A DNA stretch of 64,000 nt from Clostridia bacterium (GTDB lineage: Bacteria > Bacillota_A > Clostridia > Oscillospirales > CAG-272). Numbering within the stretch: the stretch's first letter is position 1; each line of letters starts with the position of its first letter. The position numbers and the translations under genes are program-made. A model generated the notes under the pieces. The model did not search any database and was not told where the DNA came from. It saw only the letters and a list, made by a program, of their open reading frames with translations. Shown here piece after piece: positions 17,640 through 27,429 of this stretch. Where the stretch lies: positions 1 through 64,000 of the forward strand of contig JAFTRQ010000133.1 in assembly GCA_017462125.1 (NCBI GenBank), in the 5' to 3' direction.

Positions 17640-17815
17640 GCGATGCCCCCGCACTCCGCTTAAACCTTTTTGAAAAAAGGTTTAAGAATCCCAAAAACTT
17701 TCAAAAATGGTTATTAAGTAGCCATTTTTGAAAGCTTTTGCCAAGCTTTTTTCAAAAAGCTTGCCAGCTTGTGCATAAGCGCAATGCTAACCGGAGGCAC
17801 GCATCTTTCCCCCGA
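17640..17815. repeat. multi-hairpin spacer between uvrC and rsmD
   Basis: Four successive palindromes are visible. AGCGGGGA...CCCCGC begins near 17642; TTAAACCTTTTTG and AAAAAGGTTTAA lie at 17664-17690; CTTTCAAAAATGG and CCATTTTTGAAAG lie at 17699-17737; AGCTTTTT and AAAAAGCTT lie at 17746-17762. No coding frame of note is present. The arrangement resembles the spacer before recO and may be the same class of mobile or repeated structured element. Confidence 0.5.
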
Positions 17816-17845
17816 CAAATCAAAAAATGAAAAAGGAACAAAATT

Positions 17846-18412
17846 ATGATGCGAATAATCACGGGCAAAGCCCGAGGTGTAAAATTAAATACTCTTGAGG
17901 GTGAAAACACCCGTCCCACAAGCGAGAGGGCGAAGGAAGCAGTCTTCTCGATGATACAGTTTGATATCGAGGGCAGAGAGGTGCTTGATCTCTTTGCGGG
18001 CTCGGGTCAGATGGGGCTGGAAGCGGTGTCGCGCGGCGCGGCGATGGCAACTTTTATCGATAAAAGCAAGGATGCGGCCGCGGTGATAGCTAAAAACATT
18101 GAGAAAACCAAACTTTCAGAGCATTGCCGCCTGTTTAACTCCGACGTGAATGATTTTATTCGTGTAACGCGCGGCAAAAAGAAGTACGACGTGGTCTTTA
18201 TTGACCCGCCGTATGCCCTGCGTGCCGTCGCCCCCACGCTCAAAGCACTTCTTGATGGCGATATGCTCAAGCCTACCTCAATAATCGTTTGTGAGAGCGA
18301 GGAAAGCGATATTTTCGAGTCCGACCCCGCTCTAGGGGAGCGCTTTGATGTCATCAAAGCGGCTAAATACGGTGTAGCGCATATCACGATACTGAAACCT
18401 TTGGATGAATAA
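17846..18412 (+). CDS. rsmD: 16S rRNA (guanine966-N2)-methyltransferase RsmD
   Basis: A 188-residue Rossmann-fold methyltransferase that modifies G966 of 16S rRNA in assembled 30S particles. The start MRIITGKARGVKL and TRPTSERAKEAVFSM are canonical. The SAM loop is DLFAGSGQMGLEA (about 51-63) and the catalytic motif DPPY lies near residue 121. It is paired with coaD 16 bp downstream, a common bacterial pairing. Confidence 0.95.
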   Translation: MMRIITGKARGVKLNTLEGENTRPTSERAKEAVFSMIQFDIEGREVLDLFAGSGQMGLEAVSRGAAMATFIDKSKDAAAVIAKNIEKTKLSEHCRLFNSDVNDFIRVTRGKKKYDVVFIDPPYALRAVAPTLKALLDGDMLKPTSIIVCESEESDIFESDPALGERFDVIKAAKYGVAHITILKPLDE

Positions 18413-18428
18413 TAAGGAGAGTCAAACT

Positions 18429-18944
18429 ATGAGAATAGCCCTTATTCCGGGAAGCTTCGACCCGATAACCTTGGGTCACGTTAACATTATCGAGAGAGCT
18501 GCCAAGATGTTTGATACGGTCTACGTTGCCGTTATGGTCAATGACTCGGCGAAATATGCCGAAGGCTTGTCTTCGAAAAGCTATATGTTTGATATGGAAC
18601 AGCGCCTTGAGATGGTAAGACTTTCCGTGGCGCATATTGCAAACGTGAAGGCGATCGCGCGCTGTGGTATGTTGATCGATCTTTGCGATGAGCTGAACGT
18701 TACGGCGATCGTCAAGGGTGTGCGGTCTGAAGCGGATTTTGCCTATGAAATGATCCATGCAAAGTGGAACAGAGAGCACAACGAGCGCGCGGAAACCCTG
18801 CTCCTGCCCGCAGATGAAAGATATGGTGCCGTCAGCTCCACCCTCGTGCGTCAGCTGTTGTGCGACGGTCAATACGATTCTTTGCAGGGTGTGGTGTCGG
18901 ATCGGGTGATCGAGTGGCTGAAAAAGGGAGAAAAAATCCAATAA
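18429..18944 (+). CDS. coaD: phosphopantetheine adenylyltransferase
   Basis: A 171-residue CoaD, which transfers AMP from ATP to 4'-phosphopantetheine in coenzyme A synthesis. The nucleotidyltransferase motif GSFDPITLGH (about 8-17) contains the T/HxGH signature, and SSTLVRQL (about 137-144) is the ISSTxxR-type motif. The ATG at 18429 is preceded by AAGGAG. A longer frame from 18405 overlaps rsmD and lacks a ribosome site. Length is slightly above the usual 160. Confidence 0.95.
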   Translation: MRIALIPGSFDPITLGHVNIIERAAKMFDTVYVAVMVNDSAKYAEGLSSKSYMFDMEQRLEMVRLSVAHIANVKAIARCGMLIDLCDELNVTAIVKGVRSEADFAYEMIHAKWNREHNERAETLLLPADERYGAVSSTLVRQLLCDGQYDSLQGVVSDRVIEWLKKGEKIQ

Positions 18945-18960
18945 GGATAAAAAGTTAATA

Positions 18961-18989
18961 TTCACTTAATATTTTGGTTGTAATATTAT
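18961..18989 (+). promoter_or_regulatory. possible promoter of the DUF308-like gene
   Basis: TTCACT (18961-18966) and TATTAT (18984-18989), 17-bp spacer, about 60 bp before the next start codon. Moderate match to the consensus. Confidence 0.5.
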
Positions 18990-19048
18990 ATTATCGTGGG
19001 GATCTTTGGAAACCCGCAAAAATACATACAATTTGAAAGGAACTTATT

Positions 19049-19648
19049 ATGTCCAACAAGAAAAACGTTCTGGCGAGTATTATTATCTCGCTCATCATCG
19101 GCGTTATCCTCGGTACACTTTTGGTTGTGCTTGCGGGAATCCTTGACTTCACCGACCTTCTCAAGTGGGGTCTGATCATCATCGGTATCATCACCATCAT
19201 CAGTAACATTCCTTCCTTGGTTAACGGTATTCTCAATATCACCAAGGCATCGGGTATCATCGACCTGATCTTCTCGATTCTCGGTATCGTTCTCGGATGT
19301 ATGATGATCTTCATGCAGGGAACCGTTGTTACCGTTATCGTTGCGGTATATCTGATCGCGTTCCCCATCGTTCGCATCATTCTCGCAGGCAAGAATGGTT
19401 GGAAGGATCAGATCAAGAAGGAATGGGTCAAGATCCTGATCGGCGTGCTCCTTCTCGCTTTCCTTCCCGCACTTATGAACGCTGCAAACGACGCGTTTGA
19501 GATCATTCTTCTCGTTGCAGGTTGGGTAGTGATCGGTCTTTCCGTTCTCCTCTTCGTGCTTTCCCTTATCTCTTACATCAAGGCTTCCAAGAAGGCTGAT
19601 GAGGCTGCTCCCATTGAAGCAAGCGCTGAAGAGACACAGGCTGAATAA
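19049..19648 (+). CDS. DUF308/HdeD-like membrane protein
   Basis: A 199-residue membrane protein with about six membrane segments, arranged as in DUF308 (HdeD-like) proteins: short hydrophobic hairpins with GIITIISNIPSLVNGI between the second and third. The C-terminal tail is acidic and Ala-rich (EASAEETQAE). Codon use is strongly biased to the frequent codons, which suggests good expression. The function of Firmicutes DUF308 proteins is not known. It has its own promoter and terminator. Confidence 0.65.
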   Translation: MSNKKNVLASIIISLIIGVILGTLLVVLAGILDFTDLLKWGLIIIGIITIISNIPSLVNGILNITKASGIIDLIFSILGIVLGCMMIFMQGTVVTVIVAVYLIAFPIVRIILAGKNGWKDQIKKEWVKILIGVLLLAFLPALMNAANDAFEIILLVAGWVVIGLSVLLFVLSLISYIKASKKADEAAPIEASAEETQAE

Positions 19649-19664
19649 AATCAATATGAAAATT

Positions 19665-19692
19665 AAGGGCGATTTCATATCGCCCTTTTTTC
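19665..19692 (+). terminator. terminator after the DUF308-like gene
   Basis: AAGGGCGAT and ATCGCCCTT form a 9-bp stem around TTCAT, followed by a T-run. Confidence 0.88.
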
Positions 19693-19749
19693 GTTCAAAA
19701 TATAAATAGAACGAATTGTAAACAAAAACGAAAATCTGATAAAAATGCC

Positions 19750-19778
19750 TTTACTTTTAAAAATAATGGTGATATAAT
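19750..19778 (+). promoter_or_regulatory. promoter of uvrB
   Basis: TTTACT (19750-19755) and TATAAT (19773-19778) with a 17-bp spacer. I see no clear LexA-type operator beside it. Confidence 0.7.
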
Positions 19779-19834
19779 TAAGGGTACGGAAAAAGAACGA
19801 AAGTTTTATTTTGGCAAAGGGATGGAAGCGATCT

Positions 19835-21808
19835 ATGGACAAATTTAAGCTGAAAAGTGAATACAAGCCCACGGGAGACCAACCCGAAGCCATCGCAGGC
19901 TTGGTGCAGGGAATCAAGGAAGGCAAGAAAATGCAGACCCTTCTCGGTGTTACAGGCTCGGGTAAGACCTTTACTATGGCGAATATCATCGAGCAGGTCA
20001 ACCGTCCGACTCTTGTTCTGGCACACAATAAGACCCTCGCCGCACAGCTCTGCACCGAGTTTCGCGAGTTTTTCCCCGACAACGCAGTGGAATATTTCGT
20101 TTCTTACTACGATTATTACCAACCCGAGGCGTATATCCCCGGGAAGGATATGTATATAGAAAAGGACGCCCTTGTCAACGACGAGATCGACCGTCTCCGC
20201 CACAGTGCCACAAGCTCGCTTTTTGAGCGGAGAGACGTGATCATCGTTGCCAGCGTGTCCTGTATCTACTCCCTCGGCGAGCCCGAGGAATACAAGGATC
20301 TGCTGATCTCGCTCCGCCCGGGTATGTATATGTCCCGCGAGGAGCTTATCAGAAGGCTGATTTCCATCAGCTATACGAGAAACGACCTCAATCTTGTCCG
20401 TGACTCCTTCCGTGTCCGCGGCGATACCGTTGAGATCATCCCCGCAAGTATGAACGAGAGGGCGATCCGCGTTGAATTCTTCGACGAGGAGATCGATCGC
20501 ATCTCCGAGATCAATATCGTCACGGGTGAGATGCTCCGTAATCTGTCCTACTATCCCATATACCCCGCAACGCATTACGCCGTTTCCGACGAAAAGAGGG
20601 AGAAGGCAATCGGTGAGATATACTCCGAAATGATAGCGCGGGCGAAGTGGTTTGAGGAGCAGGGCAAGCTGATCGAGGCGCAAAGAATCACCGAACGAGT
20701 CAAATACGATATGGAGATGCTCCGCGAGGTGGGATTTTGCTCGGGTGTGGAGAACTATTCTCGCGTCTTGTCGGGCAGACCTGCAGGATCGACTCCGTTT
20801 ACGCTTCTTGACTATATGCCGAAGGATTTTTTGCTGTTTGTGGACGAGTCACACGTCACTCTGCCGCAGGTAAGAGGTATGAGCGGAGGCGACACAGCGA
20901 GAAAGAAGAATCTTATCGATTACGGCTTCCGTCTGCCCTCGGCTTACGATAACCGCCCGCTGTTCTTCGAGGAGTTTGAAGAGAGGATCAATCAGGCGGT
21001 ATTTGTCAGCGCGACCCCCGGAGATTACGAAGGAGAGCATAGTGAGCAGACCGTAGAGCAGATCATCCGTCCCACGGGACTTCTTGACCCCGAGGTTGAG
21101 GTTCGTCCCATCGAGGGTCAGATCGACGACCTGATGGGCGAAATTCGCATCCGCGCCGAGAAGGGTGAGAGGGTGCTGGTCACCACGCTGACCAAGAAGA
21201 TGGCGGAGGATCTGACCGACTATCTTGCCGACAACGGCATAAAGGTGCGCTATATTCACTTCAACGTGGATACTATGGAGCGAATGGAGATCATCCGCGA
21301 CCTGCGTCTCGGTGTTTTCGACGTGCTTGTGGGTATCAACCTGCTCCGTGAAGGCCTTGATATTCCCGAGGTCTCACTTGTGGCGATACTTGACGCCGAC
21401 AAGGAGGGATTTTTGCGCGCTGAGCGTTCTCTTATTCAGACCATCGGCCGTGCGGCGAGAAATGCAGACGGCAAGGTTATTATGTATGCCGATTTGATAA
21501 CGGGCTCTATGGAGCGGGCAATTTTCGAGACCAACCGCCGCCGCCGTATTCAGGACGATTACAATAAGGCCAACGGCATCGTGCCAAGGACGGTTATCAA
21601 GGGTGTCCGCGACGTTATTGACATCAGCGGCAAGAATTCCGACAGGGGAACAGAAGCAAAGTCCAAGAAGCCCAAGAAGATGTCAAGCGCCGAGAGAGAA
21701 AAGATGATAGAAAAGCTGACAAGCGAGATGAAGAGTGCCGCAAGACAGCTTGAGTTCGAAAAAGCGGCGTATCTCAGGGATGAGATCAAAAAGCTGAGAG
21801 AAGGATAA
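19835..21808 (+). CDS. uvrB: excinuclease ABC subunit UvrB
   Basis: A 657-residue UvrB, the DNA-damage-verifying helicase-like subunit of nucleotide excision repair. Walker A is GVTGSGKT (about 38-45), preceded by PTGDQPEAI. The beta-hairpin contains [16 protein letters not shown] marks motif II (about 335) and [17 protein letters not shown] lies near 505-521. A C-terminal UVR domain for UvrC contact contains [16 protein letters not shown]. The ATG at 19835 gives MDKFKL and the family's normal length. A TTG 24 bp upstream is less likely. uvrA follows. Confidence 0.97.
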   Translation: MDKFKLKSEYKPTGDQPEAIAGLVQGIKEGKKMQTLLGVTGSGKTFTMANIIEQVNRPTLVLAHNKTLAAQLCTEFREFFPDNAVEYFVSYYDYYQPEAYIPGKDMYIEKDALVNDEIDRLRHSATSSLFERRDVIIVASVSCIYSLGEPEEYKDLLISLRPGMYMSREELIRRLISISYTRNDLNLVRDSFRVRGDTVEIIPASMNERAIRVEFFDEEIDRISEINIVTGEMLRNLSYYPIYPATHYAVSDEKREKAIGEIYSEMIARAKWFEEQGKLIEAQRITERVKYDMEMLREVGFCSGVENYSRVLSGRPAGSTPFTLLDYMPKDFLLFVDESHVTLPQVRGMSGGDTARKKNLIDYGFRLPSAYDNRPLFFEEFEERINQAVFVSATPGDYEGEHSEQTVEQIIRPTGLLDPEVEVRPIEGQIDDLMGEIRIRAEKGERVLVTTLTKKMAEDLTDYLADNGIKVRYIHFNVDTMERMEIIRDLRLGVFDVLVGINLLREGLDIPEVSLVAILDADKEGFLRAERSLIQTIGRAARNADGKVIMYADLITGSMERAIFETNRRRRIQDDYNKANGIVPRTVIKGVRDVIDISGKNSDRGTEAKSKKPKKMSSAEREKMIEKLTSEMKSAARQLEFEKAAYLRDEIKKLREG

Positions 21809-21811
21809 ATA

Positions 21812-21887
21812 GTAGGGCGGGGGCTTGCTCCCGCCGTTACGACCGATTTTGAAACAATAAAACCGCGGGAGTAAATCCCCGCCCTAC
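21812..21887. repeat. 76-bp palindromic element between uvrB and uvrA
   Basis: The ends are perfect inverted repeats, GTAGGGCGGGG (21812-21822) and CCCCGCCCTAC (21877-21887). An inner pair, GCTCCCGC and GCGGGAGT, sits inside them. The size and nested palindromes fit a REP- or MITE-like dispersed element. It could also serve as a weak attenuator of uvrA. Confidence 0.6.
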
Positions 21888-21907
21888 AAAGGTATATTTA
21901 AAGCATA

Positions 21908-24745
21908 ATGGAAAAAAACGTAATTATCAAGGGCGCGCGCGTCCACAATCTGAAGAATATTGACGTCACGATACCGAGGGACAAGCTTGTTGTGCTCTCG
22001 GGCCTTTCGGGCAGCGGAAAGTCGTCTTTGGCGTTCGATACGGTCTACGCCGAGGGACACAGGCGATTTGTTGAGTCGCTTTCAAGCTACGCGAGAATGT
22101 TTCTCGGTCAGCTTGATAAGCCCGACGTGGACAGCATCGACGGTCTTTCGCCGTCGATCTCGATCGACCAGAAAACAACGTCAAAAAACCCCCGCTCAAC
22201 CGTGGGAACGGTCACCGAAATTTACGACTATCTGCGTCTGCTTTACGCAAGAATAGGCATACCGCACTGTCCGATCTGCGGCAAGGAGATCAGACAGCAG
22301 ACCGTAGATCAGATCATTGAAAGAATACAGAAATTGCCCGAGGGTACAAGATTTTTGGTGGTCGCCCCCGTGGTCAGAGCCCAGAAGGGTATGCACGAAA
22401 AGGTCTTTGAGAGCGCCAAGAAGAGCGGCTACGTCCGCGTGCGAGTTGACGGCAACCTGTACGACCTGAGCGAGGAGATCAAACTCGACAAGAACAAAAA
22501 GCATTCGATCGAGATCGTTGTCGACCGTCTTGTGATGCGTGACGGCATCAGGGCGCGTCTTGCCGACTCGGTGGAGAACGCATTGAATCTTGCAGACGGA
22601 CATCTTATTATCGTTCCCGTACCCCGCGACGGTGAGGAGACCGACGGAGAGGTCTTGACCTTCAGTCAGTCCTACGCCTGCGAGGAGCACGGCATTTCCG
22701 TGGGTGAATTTGAGCCGAGAATGTTCTCCTTCAACAACCCTCAGGGCGCGTGTCCTCATTGCTCGGGTCTCGGCGAGACGAGAAGAATTGCGGTGGACAG
22801 ACTTATCCCCGATAAGAAGCTGTCTCTTTCGGAGGGCGGAATCAACGTAAACGGCTTCAAGACCCTTGAGGAGGAGAGCTGGAACGGACCGCTTTTCGCC
22901 GCGGTGGGTGAAAAGCACGGCTTTACTCTCGATATGCCTATCGAAAAATTTTCAAAAGAGGCTTACGACGTTTTGCTTCACGGTACGGGCAACGAGACCT
23001 ATGACGTAGTCCGCTATTTTGGCGGCGAGGCGCACAGAAGAAACGCGAAGTTTGAGGGCCTCGTTACGATGATAGAGCAGAGGATGCAGTACGGTATGAG
23101 CGCCGAGTATTACGAGCAATTCGTAGAGGAAGCGCCTTGTCAGCACTGTCAGGGGCAGAGATTGAATCCTATGTCGCTGGCGGTGACGGTTGGCGGCCTC
23201 AATATCCACGAGCTTTGCTCGCTTTCGATTCAGAATGCCCTCGATTTCGTCAACTCCCTTGAGCTGACCGAGACCGAGGAGGCGATTGCCCGCGAGATAC
23301 TCAAGGAGATCCGCGCGCGACTTGGATTCCTTGTCAGCGTTGGACTTGACTATCTCACAATGTCGAGAAAGGCGGGTACGCTTTCGGGCGGTGAGGCGCA
23401 GAGAATCAGACTTGCAACGCAGATCGGCTCGTCTCTCGTCGGTGTGCTTTATATCCTGGACGAGCCCAGCATCGGTCTCCATCAGAGAGACAATTCCAAG
23501 CTGATCGCGACTCTCAAAAAGCTCCGCGACCTCGGCAATACGGTTATTGTTGTCGAGCACGACGAGGAGACCATGGAGGAGTCGGACTATATCATCGACA
23601 TCGGCCCCGGAGCGGGTATTCACGGCGGCCACGTTGTGGCGGCAGGCACCCCCGAGGAGGTCAAGGAAAACGCAGATTCCATTACGGGTGCATATCTTTC
23701 GGGCCGAAAGAGAATTGCCGTTCCTGCCGAGAGAAGAGCGGGCAACGGCAAGCATATCACCGTCAAGGGCGCGGCGGAGCACAATCTGAAGCACATCGAC
23801 GTGACGATCCCTCTCGGAAAATTCGTTTGCGTCAGCGGTGTTTCGGGCTCGGGTAAATCATCCCTTGTCAACGGCATACTTTATCCCAAGCTGGCGCACG
23901 ATCTTAACCGCGCTATCGCTTATCCCGGCAAGTGTGACGGCATCGAGGGTATCGAGAATCTTGACAAGGTCATCTGCATCGACCAGAGCCCCATCGGGCG
24001 CACGCCGAGATCGAATCCTGCGACTTACACAGGACTTTTCACCGACATCCGCGATCTTTTCGCATCCACCAAGGATGCGAAGGCAAAGGGCTTTACGGCG
24101 GGCAGATTCTCCTTTAACACCAAGGGTGGCAGATGCGAGGCCTGCGAGGGCGACGGTGTGAAATGCATCGAGATGCACTTTTTGCCCGACGTCTACGTTA
24201 AGTGCGACGTTTGTAAGGGAAGGAGATATAACGCAGATACTCTTGAGGTCAAATATAAGGGCAAAAACATCTTCGACGTCCTTGATATGACGGTTGAGGA
24301 GGGACTCACCTTCTTCGACGGTCTGCCCAAGATAAAAAGAAAGCTCCAGACCCTTTACGACGTGGGGTTGGGCTATATCAAGATCGGTCAGTCGTCCACC
24401 ACTCTTTCGGGCGGTGAGGCGCAGAGAGTCAAGCTTGCCACCGAGCTGTCCAAGCGCAGTACGGGCAAGACGATCTATATCCTCGACGAGCCTACCACGG
24501 GTCTGCACACCGCAGACGTGGCAAAGCTGCTTGAGGTGCTTCAGAAGCTCTGCGACGGCGGAAATACCGTGCTGGTCATTGAGCATAATCTTGACGTGAT
24601 CAAGTCTGCAGACCATATTATCGACCTCGGCCCCGAGGGCGGTGACGGCGGCGGAACGATCGTCGCGGAAGGCACCCCCGAGGAGGTCGCGCAGGTTGAC
24701 GGCTCTTATACGGGGCTGTATTTGAAGAAATGGTTGAAGAGATAG
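21908..24745 (+). CDS. uvrA: excinuclease ABC subunit UvrA
   Basis: A 945-residue UvrA, the ABC-type ATPase that finds DNA lesions and loads UvrB. Two ATP sites are visible: Walker A GLSGSGKS (about 32-39) with signature [12 protein letters not shown] (about 492-503), and GVSGSGKS (about 643-650) with [13 protein letters not shown] (about 830). Zinc-binding cysteines appear as [16 protein letters not shown] and CEACEGDGV...CDVCKGRR. The length is standard and nothing is missing. The uvrB-uvrA order is conserved in Firmicutes. Confidence 0.98.
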   Translation: MEKNVIIKGARVHNLKNIDVTIPRDKLVVLSGLSGSGKSSLAFDTVYAEGHRRFVESLSSYARMFLGQLDKPDVDSIDGLSPSISIDQKTTSKNPRSTVGTVTEIYDYLRLLYARIGIPHCPICGKEIRQQTVDQIIERIQKLPEGTRFLVVAPVVRAQKGMHEKVFESAKKSGYVRVRVDGNLYDLSEEIKLDKNKKHSIEIVVDRLVMRDGIRARLADSVENALNLADGHLIIVPVPRDGEETDGEVLTFSQSYACEEHGISVGEFEPRMFSFNNPQGACPHCSGLGETRRIAVDRLIPDKKLSLSEGGINVNGFKTLEEESWNGPLFAAVGEKHGFTLDMPIEKFSKEAYDVLLHGTGNETYDVVRYFGGEAHRRNAKFEGLVTMIEQRMQYGMSAEYYEQFVEEAPCQHCQGQRLNPMSLAVTVGGLNIHELCSLSIQNALDFVNSLELTETEEAIAREILKEIRARLGFLVSVGLDYLTMSRKAGTLSGGEAQRIRLATQIGSSLVGVLYILDEPSIGLHQRDNSKLIATLKKLRDLGNTVIVVEHDEETMEESDYIIDIGPGAGIHGGHVVAAGTPEEVKENADSITGAYLSGRKRIAVPAERRAGNGKHITVKGAAEHNLKHIDVTIPLGKFVCVSGVSGSGKSSLVNGILYPKLAHDLNRAIAYPGKCDGIEGIENLDKVICIDQSPIGRTPRSNPATYTGLFTDIRDLFASTKDAKAKGFTAGRFSFNTKGGRCEACEGDGVKCIEMHFLPDVYVKCDVCKGRRYNADTLEVKYKGKNIFDVLDMTVEEGLTFFDGLPKIKRKLQTLYDVGLGYIKIGQSSTTLSGGEAQRVKLATELSKRSTGKTIYILDEPTTGLHTADVAKLLEVLQKLCDGGNTVLVIEHNLDVIKSADHIIDLGPEGGDGGGTIVAEGTPEEVAQVDGSYTGLYLKKWLKR

Positions 24746-24761
24746 TTCCTTTTATTAAATG

Positions 24762-25040
24762 CCAAGGCAATGAGCCTTGGTAATTTAAAGGTTCGCCAGC
24801 AAAATTGAAAGCTAAATAAGCGAGCTTCTGTAGGCGGGAAACGTAAGAATCGTTTCGCTTGCGAAACAAGAACCTTAACACAAATCCGCGTTGCGGATTT
24901 GGTGGCGGATTCGTTTGAGTTGTTTTTAAAAAAAATTCAAGGCATCGAGCCTTGAATTTTTTTGCGAAGTTTTTCTTGCAAATCCATTTTGCAAGAAAAA
25001 CTCGGTCAGTGAGCCACCGCAGGTGGGGAACGTAAGAATC
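24762..25040. repeat. hairpin-rich spacer after uvrA, including its terminator
   Basis: About 480 bp separate uvrA from tRNA-Gly, and no gene is seen. Hairpins in order: CCAAGGC/GCCTTGG (24762-24780); GTTTCGC/GCGAAAC (24856-24869); AAATCCGC/GCGGATTT (24882-24900); TTCAAGGC/GCCTTGAA with flanking A- and T-runs (24931-24963), the best uvrA terminator; and TTTTTCTTGCAAA/TTTGCAAGAAAAA (24970-25000). The later part reads as decayed copies of the 58-bp repeat just downstream. Confidence 0.6.
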
Positions 25041-25041
25041 T

Positions 25042-25187
25042 GAACCATAACACTGAACGCAAGCGTTCAGGTGGCGGAGCCTCATAAGCCCATAATCTGC
25101 TCCAAACCAAAAAGGGTGCAACGGGAATCGAACCATAACACTGAACGCAAGCGTTCAGGTGGCGGAGCCTCATAAGCCCATTATCTG
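25042..25187. repeat. 58-bp direct repeat, two copies, with tRNA T-arm debris between
   Basis: Copy 1 (25042-25099) and copy 2 (25130-25187) differ at one base. Each begins GAACCATAACACTGAACGC and contains the palindrome CTGAACGCAAGCGTTCAG. The 30 bp between them include ACGGGAATCGAACC, which is the T arm of the neighbouring tRNA-Gly but without the rest of a cloverleaf. The unit looks like a tandem duplication that captured the 3' end of the tRNA gene. Confidence 0.75.
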
Positions 25188-25190
25188 TGC

Positions 25191-25231
25191 CAACACCAAA
25201 AGGGGATGCGGAGCATCCCCTTTTGGTGTTG
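25191..25231 (-). terminator. terminator of tRNA-Gly
   Basis: A perfect 19-bp stem (25191-25209 with 25213-25231) around GGA. The T-tract lies in the stem's 3' arm as read on the minus strand. The stem overlaps two bases of the encoded CCA end. Confidence 0.75.
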
Positions 25232-25303
25232 GAGCAGATGACGGGAATCGAACCCGCATGACCAGCTTGGGAAGCTGGAGTTCTACCACTGAACTACACC
25301 TGC
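25230..25303 (-). tRNA. tRNA-Gly (anticodon CCC)
   Basis: A 74-nt cloverleaf on the minus strand. The acceptor stem is GCAGGTG/CATCTGC with wobble, the D arm is AGTTCAGTGGTAGAACT, the anticodon stem is CCAGC/GCTGG with loop TTCCCAA (anticodon CCC), and the T arm is GCGGGTTCGATTCCCGT. The CCA end is encoded. It has its own consensus promoter. Confidence 0.95.
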
Positions 25304-25315
25304 GTTTACCGTATT

Positions 25316-25344
25316 ATTGTACTACTTTTCGCAGGTTTTGTCAA
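25316..25344 (-). promoter_or_regulatory. promoter of tRNA-Gly
   Basis: TTGACA (25339-25344) and TACAAT (25316-25321), spacer 17 bp, on the minus strand. Confidence 0.88.
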
Positions 25345-25455
25345 GTGTTTTCGTAGATCAAATTATGACATATTTTGAGGATGTTTTGAGGTGCTTTGCT
25401 TATGATTACCGGGTATAACCAATGGAAAATGGTTCTTTGCAGCCATAATGTGAAG

Positions 25456-27405
25456 TTACGCTTTCCAAACGGTGATCTTCTGCTCGCCTGCTTTGAGCTT
25501 TGCGATAGGACCGGGAATAGTATTGCCGTTACGGCGGTTACCAAGAAGGTCAAGGGTGAAGTCCACGTCGCTGCCGTCGGGGTTTTCGTACCTCTCCTCG
25601 GAGAAGGCGGGCGCGCCCAATCCCGTAGTTGTGACTGCTTCGCAGTTGGCATTTGCAACGCTTTCGGGTACAGAAAGCGTCAGCACCCATTCGTCTCCAA
25701 CCTTATCCACCGACGCGCTCATTCCGTCGGTTTCGATGGGCTCGACCTCGGCGCGGAAGGGCTTTGCATCGCCCGCGTAGGCGTTGCCGCCAAACCATAC
25801 CGCCTGCTTGGGATCATATTTGAAAGACCATTGCTTCATTCCCTCGTAATATTCTTCGGGAGCAGAATAGTTCTTCGTGACCTCCTGAATTGTGTCGTAA
25901 ATCAAAGGAATATCCTCTCTTGTTGCGTGGCGGAGTTTTTCTTTGCAAGCGCCCAAAAACAGATTGTTGTAATATCTGTCATCACCGCCGAAAACTTTCG
26001 TTATTCCAAGGACATCCGTTGAATGTGGAAAATGATAGGGCATCTGTCTATCTAAAACCGGCAGATTTCGTACATCTCCCATAATAAGATTGTGAACGAA
26101 CGCCGTTCCTTGCGCCATATACATAATCGAATAATCATCCATAAACAGATTATTATCAACAAGCGCGGGGCCGTGGGTGACCTCGATGAAGAAATCCCGA
26201 TAGTTGTGGTGGTAGACGTTCTTTGTGATGCGTGTTCCTTGGGCTTCCCAATCGAGCCAAGTGCCAAGAGTGCAGTGGTGGATGTTATTGTTCTCGATCA
26301 CCACGTCAATCGCCGCGTGGAGCTTGATGCCACCGATCTCGTGGGCAAAAAACTCGTGCTTGACCGCGATGTTATATATCTCGTTATGCTCGATTTGAGA
26401 GAAAACGCAACCGAGGTGACCGACGACGCCGTTCTGTCCGCAATCGTGAATTTTGTTGTTGCGGATAATATGTGAGCCGACGGTCTCCTTGCTCCACCCC
26501 GCCTTCAGCGCGCGGAATACCGCCTCGGTCTGATAATAGTGGGAGTGCTTGCGGTTGTATTTGGTGCAATCCATATCTCCCGTGCTTGCCTCCTTGCCGA
26601 TGCTGATACAGCTGCATCTCGCGTCGTGGAGGTCGTTATCTTCAATGATCCATCCCTTTGCCCAGTTGGGACCGATAAGTGCGGGCTGATCTGCAGTTGG
26701 GGGAGTGTAGGGGCAGGCGGCGTGGCACATCTCAAAGCCGCGCACGGTTACGTAGCTTCTGCCTGTATTTTTGGGATAGAAAACGCACTTGCGGACGTTG
26801 ATCTCAATGAGATTCTCGTTGGGGTTGAAATTTTGAAAGTTGACGAAAAGGGTAGTGGTCTCATCATCAACCTCGGCGAACCAACGGTACTTTGTTTGCT
26901 CCACGTCGAGGATGGGCTCCTTGGGAATAAAGCCCTCAAATGCCTGCCAATGCCATTGGTAGGGCATCGCCTCGTAAACATCTTGGAGCGAGCTTGCCTC
27001 GTAGCAGCTTTTTCCGTTTATGTAGACTTCGCCTGTGTGGACGTGATAATCACGGGGATTTTCAAACCAATCGCCAAAGATTCTTTCTGTATAAGGATTC
27101 CAATCGCCGAACATTGAGTTGGGCAGGGCCTTTTTCCAGACCGTGCCATTTACCTTTTCCCAATCGGTGACGATCTCCGAGCCCTTGATTACAACGTGTT
27201 CACCCTCTGCGGCGCAGTAGGTGATGCGCAGGTTTTCGTGAAGACCGCCTCTTATGGGGTCGACCCATTCGCGGTATTCGCCCTCGTGGACGATGACCGT
27301 GTCACCGGGGTGCGCCAATGCTGCCGCGCGGTTGATTGTCCTCAGCGGCGCTGATTCAGCACCGCTGTTTTTGTCGCAGCCGTGTATCGAAACGTGATAG
27401 ATCAT
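25456..27405 (-). CDS. right-handed beta-helix protein, possible GH141-like glycosidase (copy 2)
   Basis: A 649-residue protein of the DUF1565/parallel beta-helix type. The N-terminus has the usual YHVSIHGCDKNSG and HPGDTVIVHEGEYREW (about 2-48). The middle (about 200-400) shows helix rungs with repeated Asn/Ile/His runs such as IRNNKIHDCGQNGVVG and VIENNNIHHCTLGTWLDW. The C-terminal ~110 residues are a small beta domain. Families with this layout include GH141 and several lyases, so polysaccharide cleavage is likely but the substrate is not shown. There is no signal peptide, hence cytoplasmic. AAGGAG precedes the ATG at 27405. It is last in a three-gene operon and a paralogue of the first gene. 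Confidence 0.75.
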   Translation of the reverse strand: MIYHVSIHGCDKNSGAESAPLRTINRAAALAHPGDTVIVHEGEYREWVDPIRGGLHENLRITYCAAEGEHVVIKGSEIVTDWEKVNGTVWKKALPNSMFGDWNPYTERIFGDWFENPRDYHVHTGEVYINGKSCYEASSLQDVYEAMPYQWHWQAFEGFIPKEPILDVEQTKYRWFAEVDDETTTLFVNFQNFNPNENLIEINVRKCVFYPKNTGRSYVTVRGFEMCHAACPYTPPTADQPALIGPNWAKGWIIEDNDLHDARCSCISIGKEASTGDMDCTKYNRKHSHYYQTEAVFRALKAGWSKETVGSHIIRNNKIHDCGQNGVVGHLGCVFSQIEHNEIYNIAVKHEFFAHEIGGIKLHAAIDVVIENNNIHHCTLGTWLDWEAQGTRITKNVYHHNYRDFFIEVTHGPALVDNNLFMDDYSIMYMAQGTAFVHNLIMGDVRNLPVLDRQMPYHFPHSTDVLGITKVFGGDDRYYNNLFLGACKEKLRHATREDIPLIYDTIQEVTKNYSAPEEYYEGMKQWSFKYDPKQAVWFGGNAYAGDAKPFRAEVEPIETDGMSASVDKVGDEWVLTLSVPESVANANCEAVTTTGLGAPAFSEERYENPDGSDVDFTLDLLGNRRNGNTIPGPIAKLKAGEQKITVWKA

Positions 27406-27429
27406 AGCAAATCTCCTTTTCATTAAACG

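Noticed and set aside
25100..25135. Possible second tRNA gene upstream of tRNA-Gly
   Set aside because: Only the T arm is recognisable; no acceptor, D or anticodon stem can be formed.
25042..25187. Direct repeats considered as a CRISPR fragment
   Set aside because: Only two units of 58 bp with a tRNA-derived insert, no spacer regularity and no cas genes.
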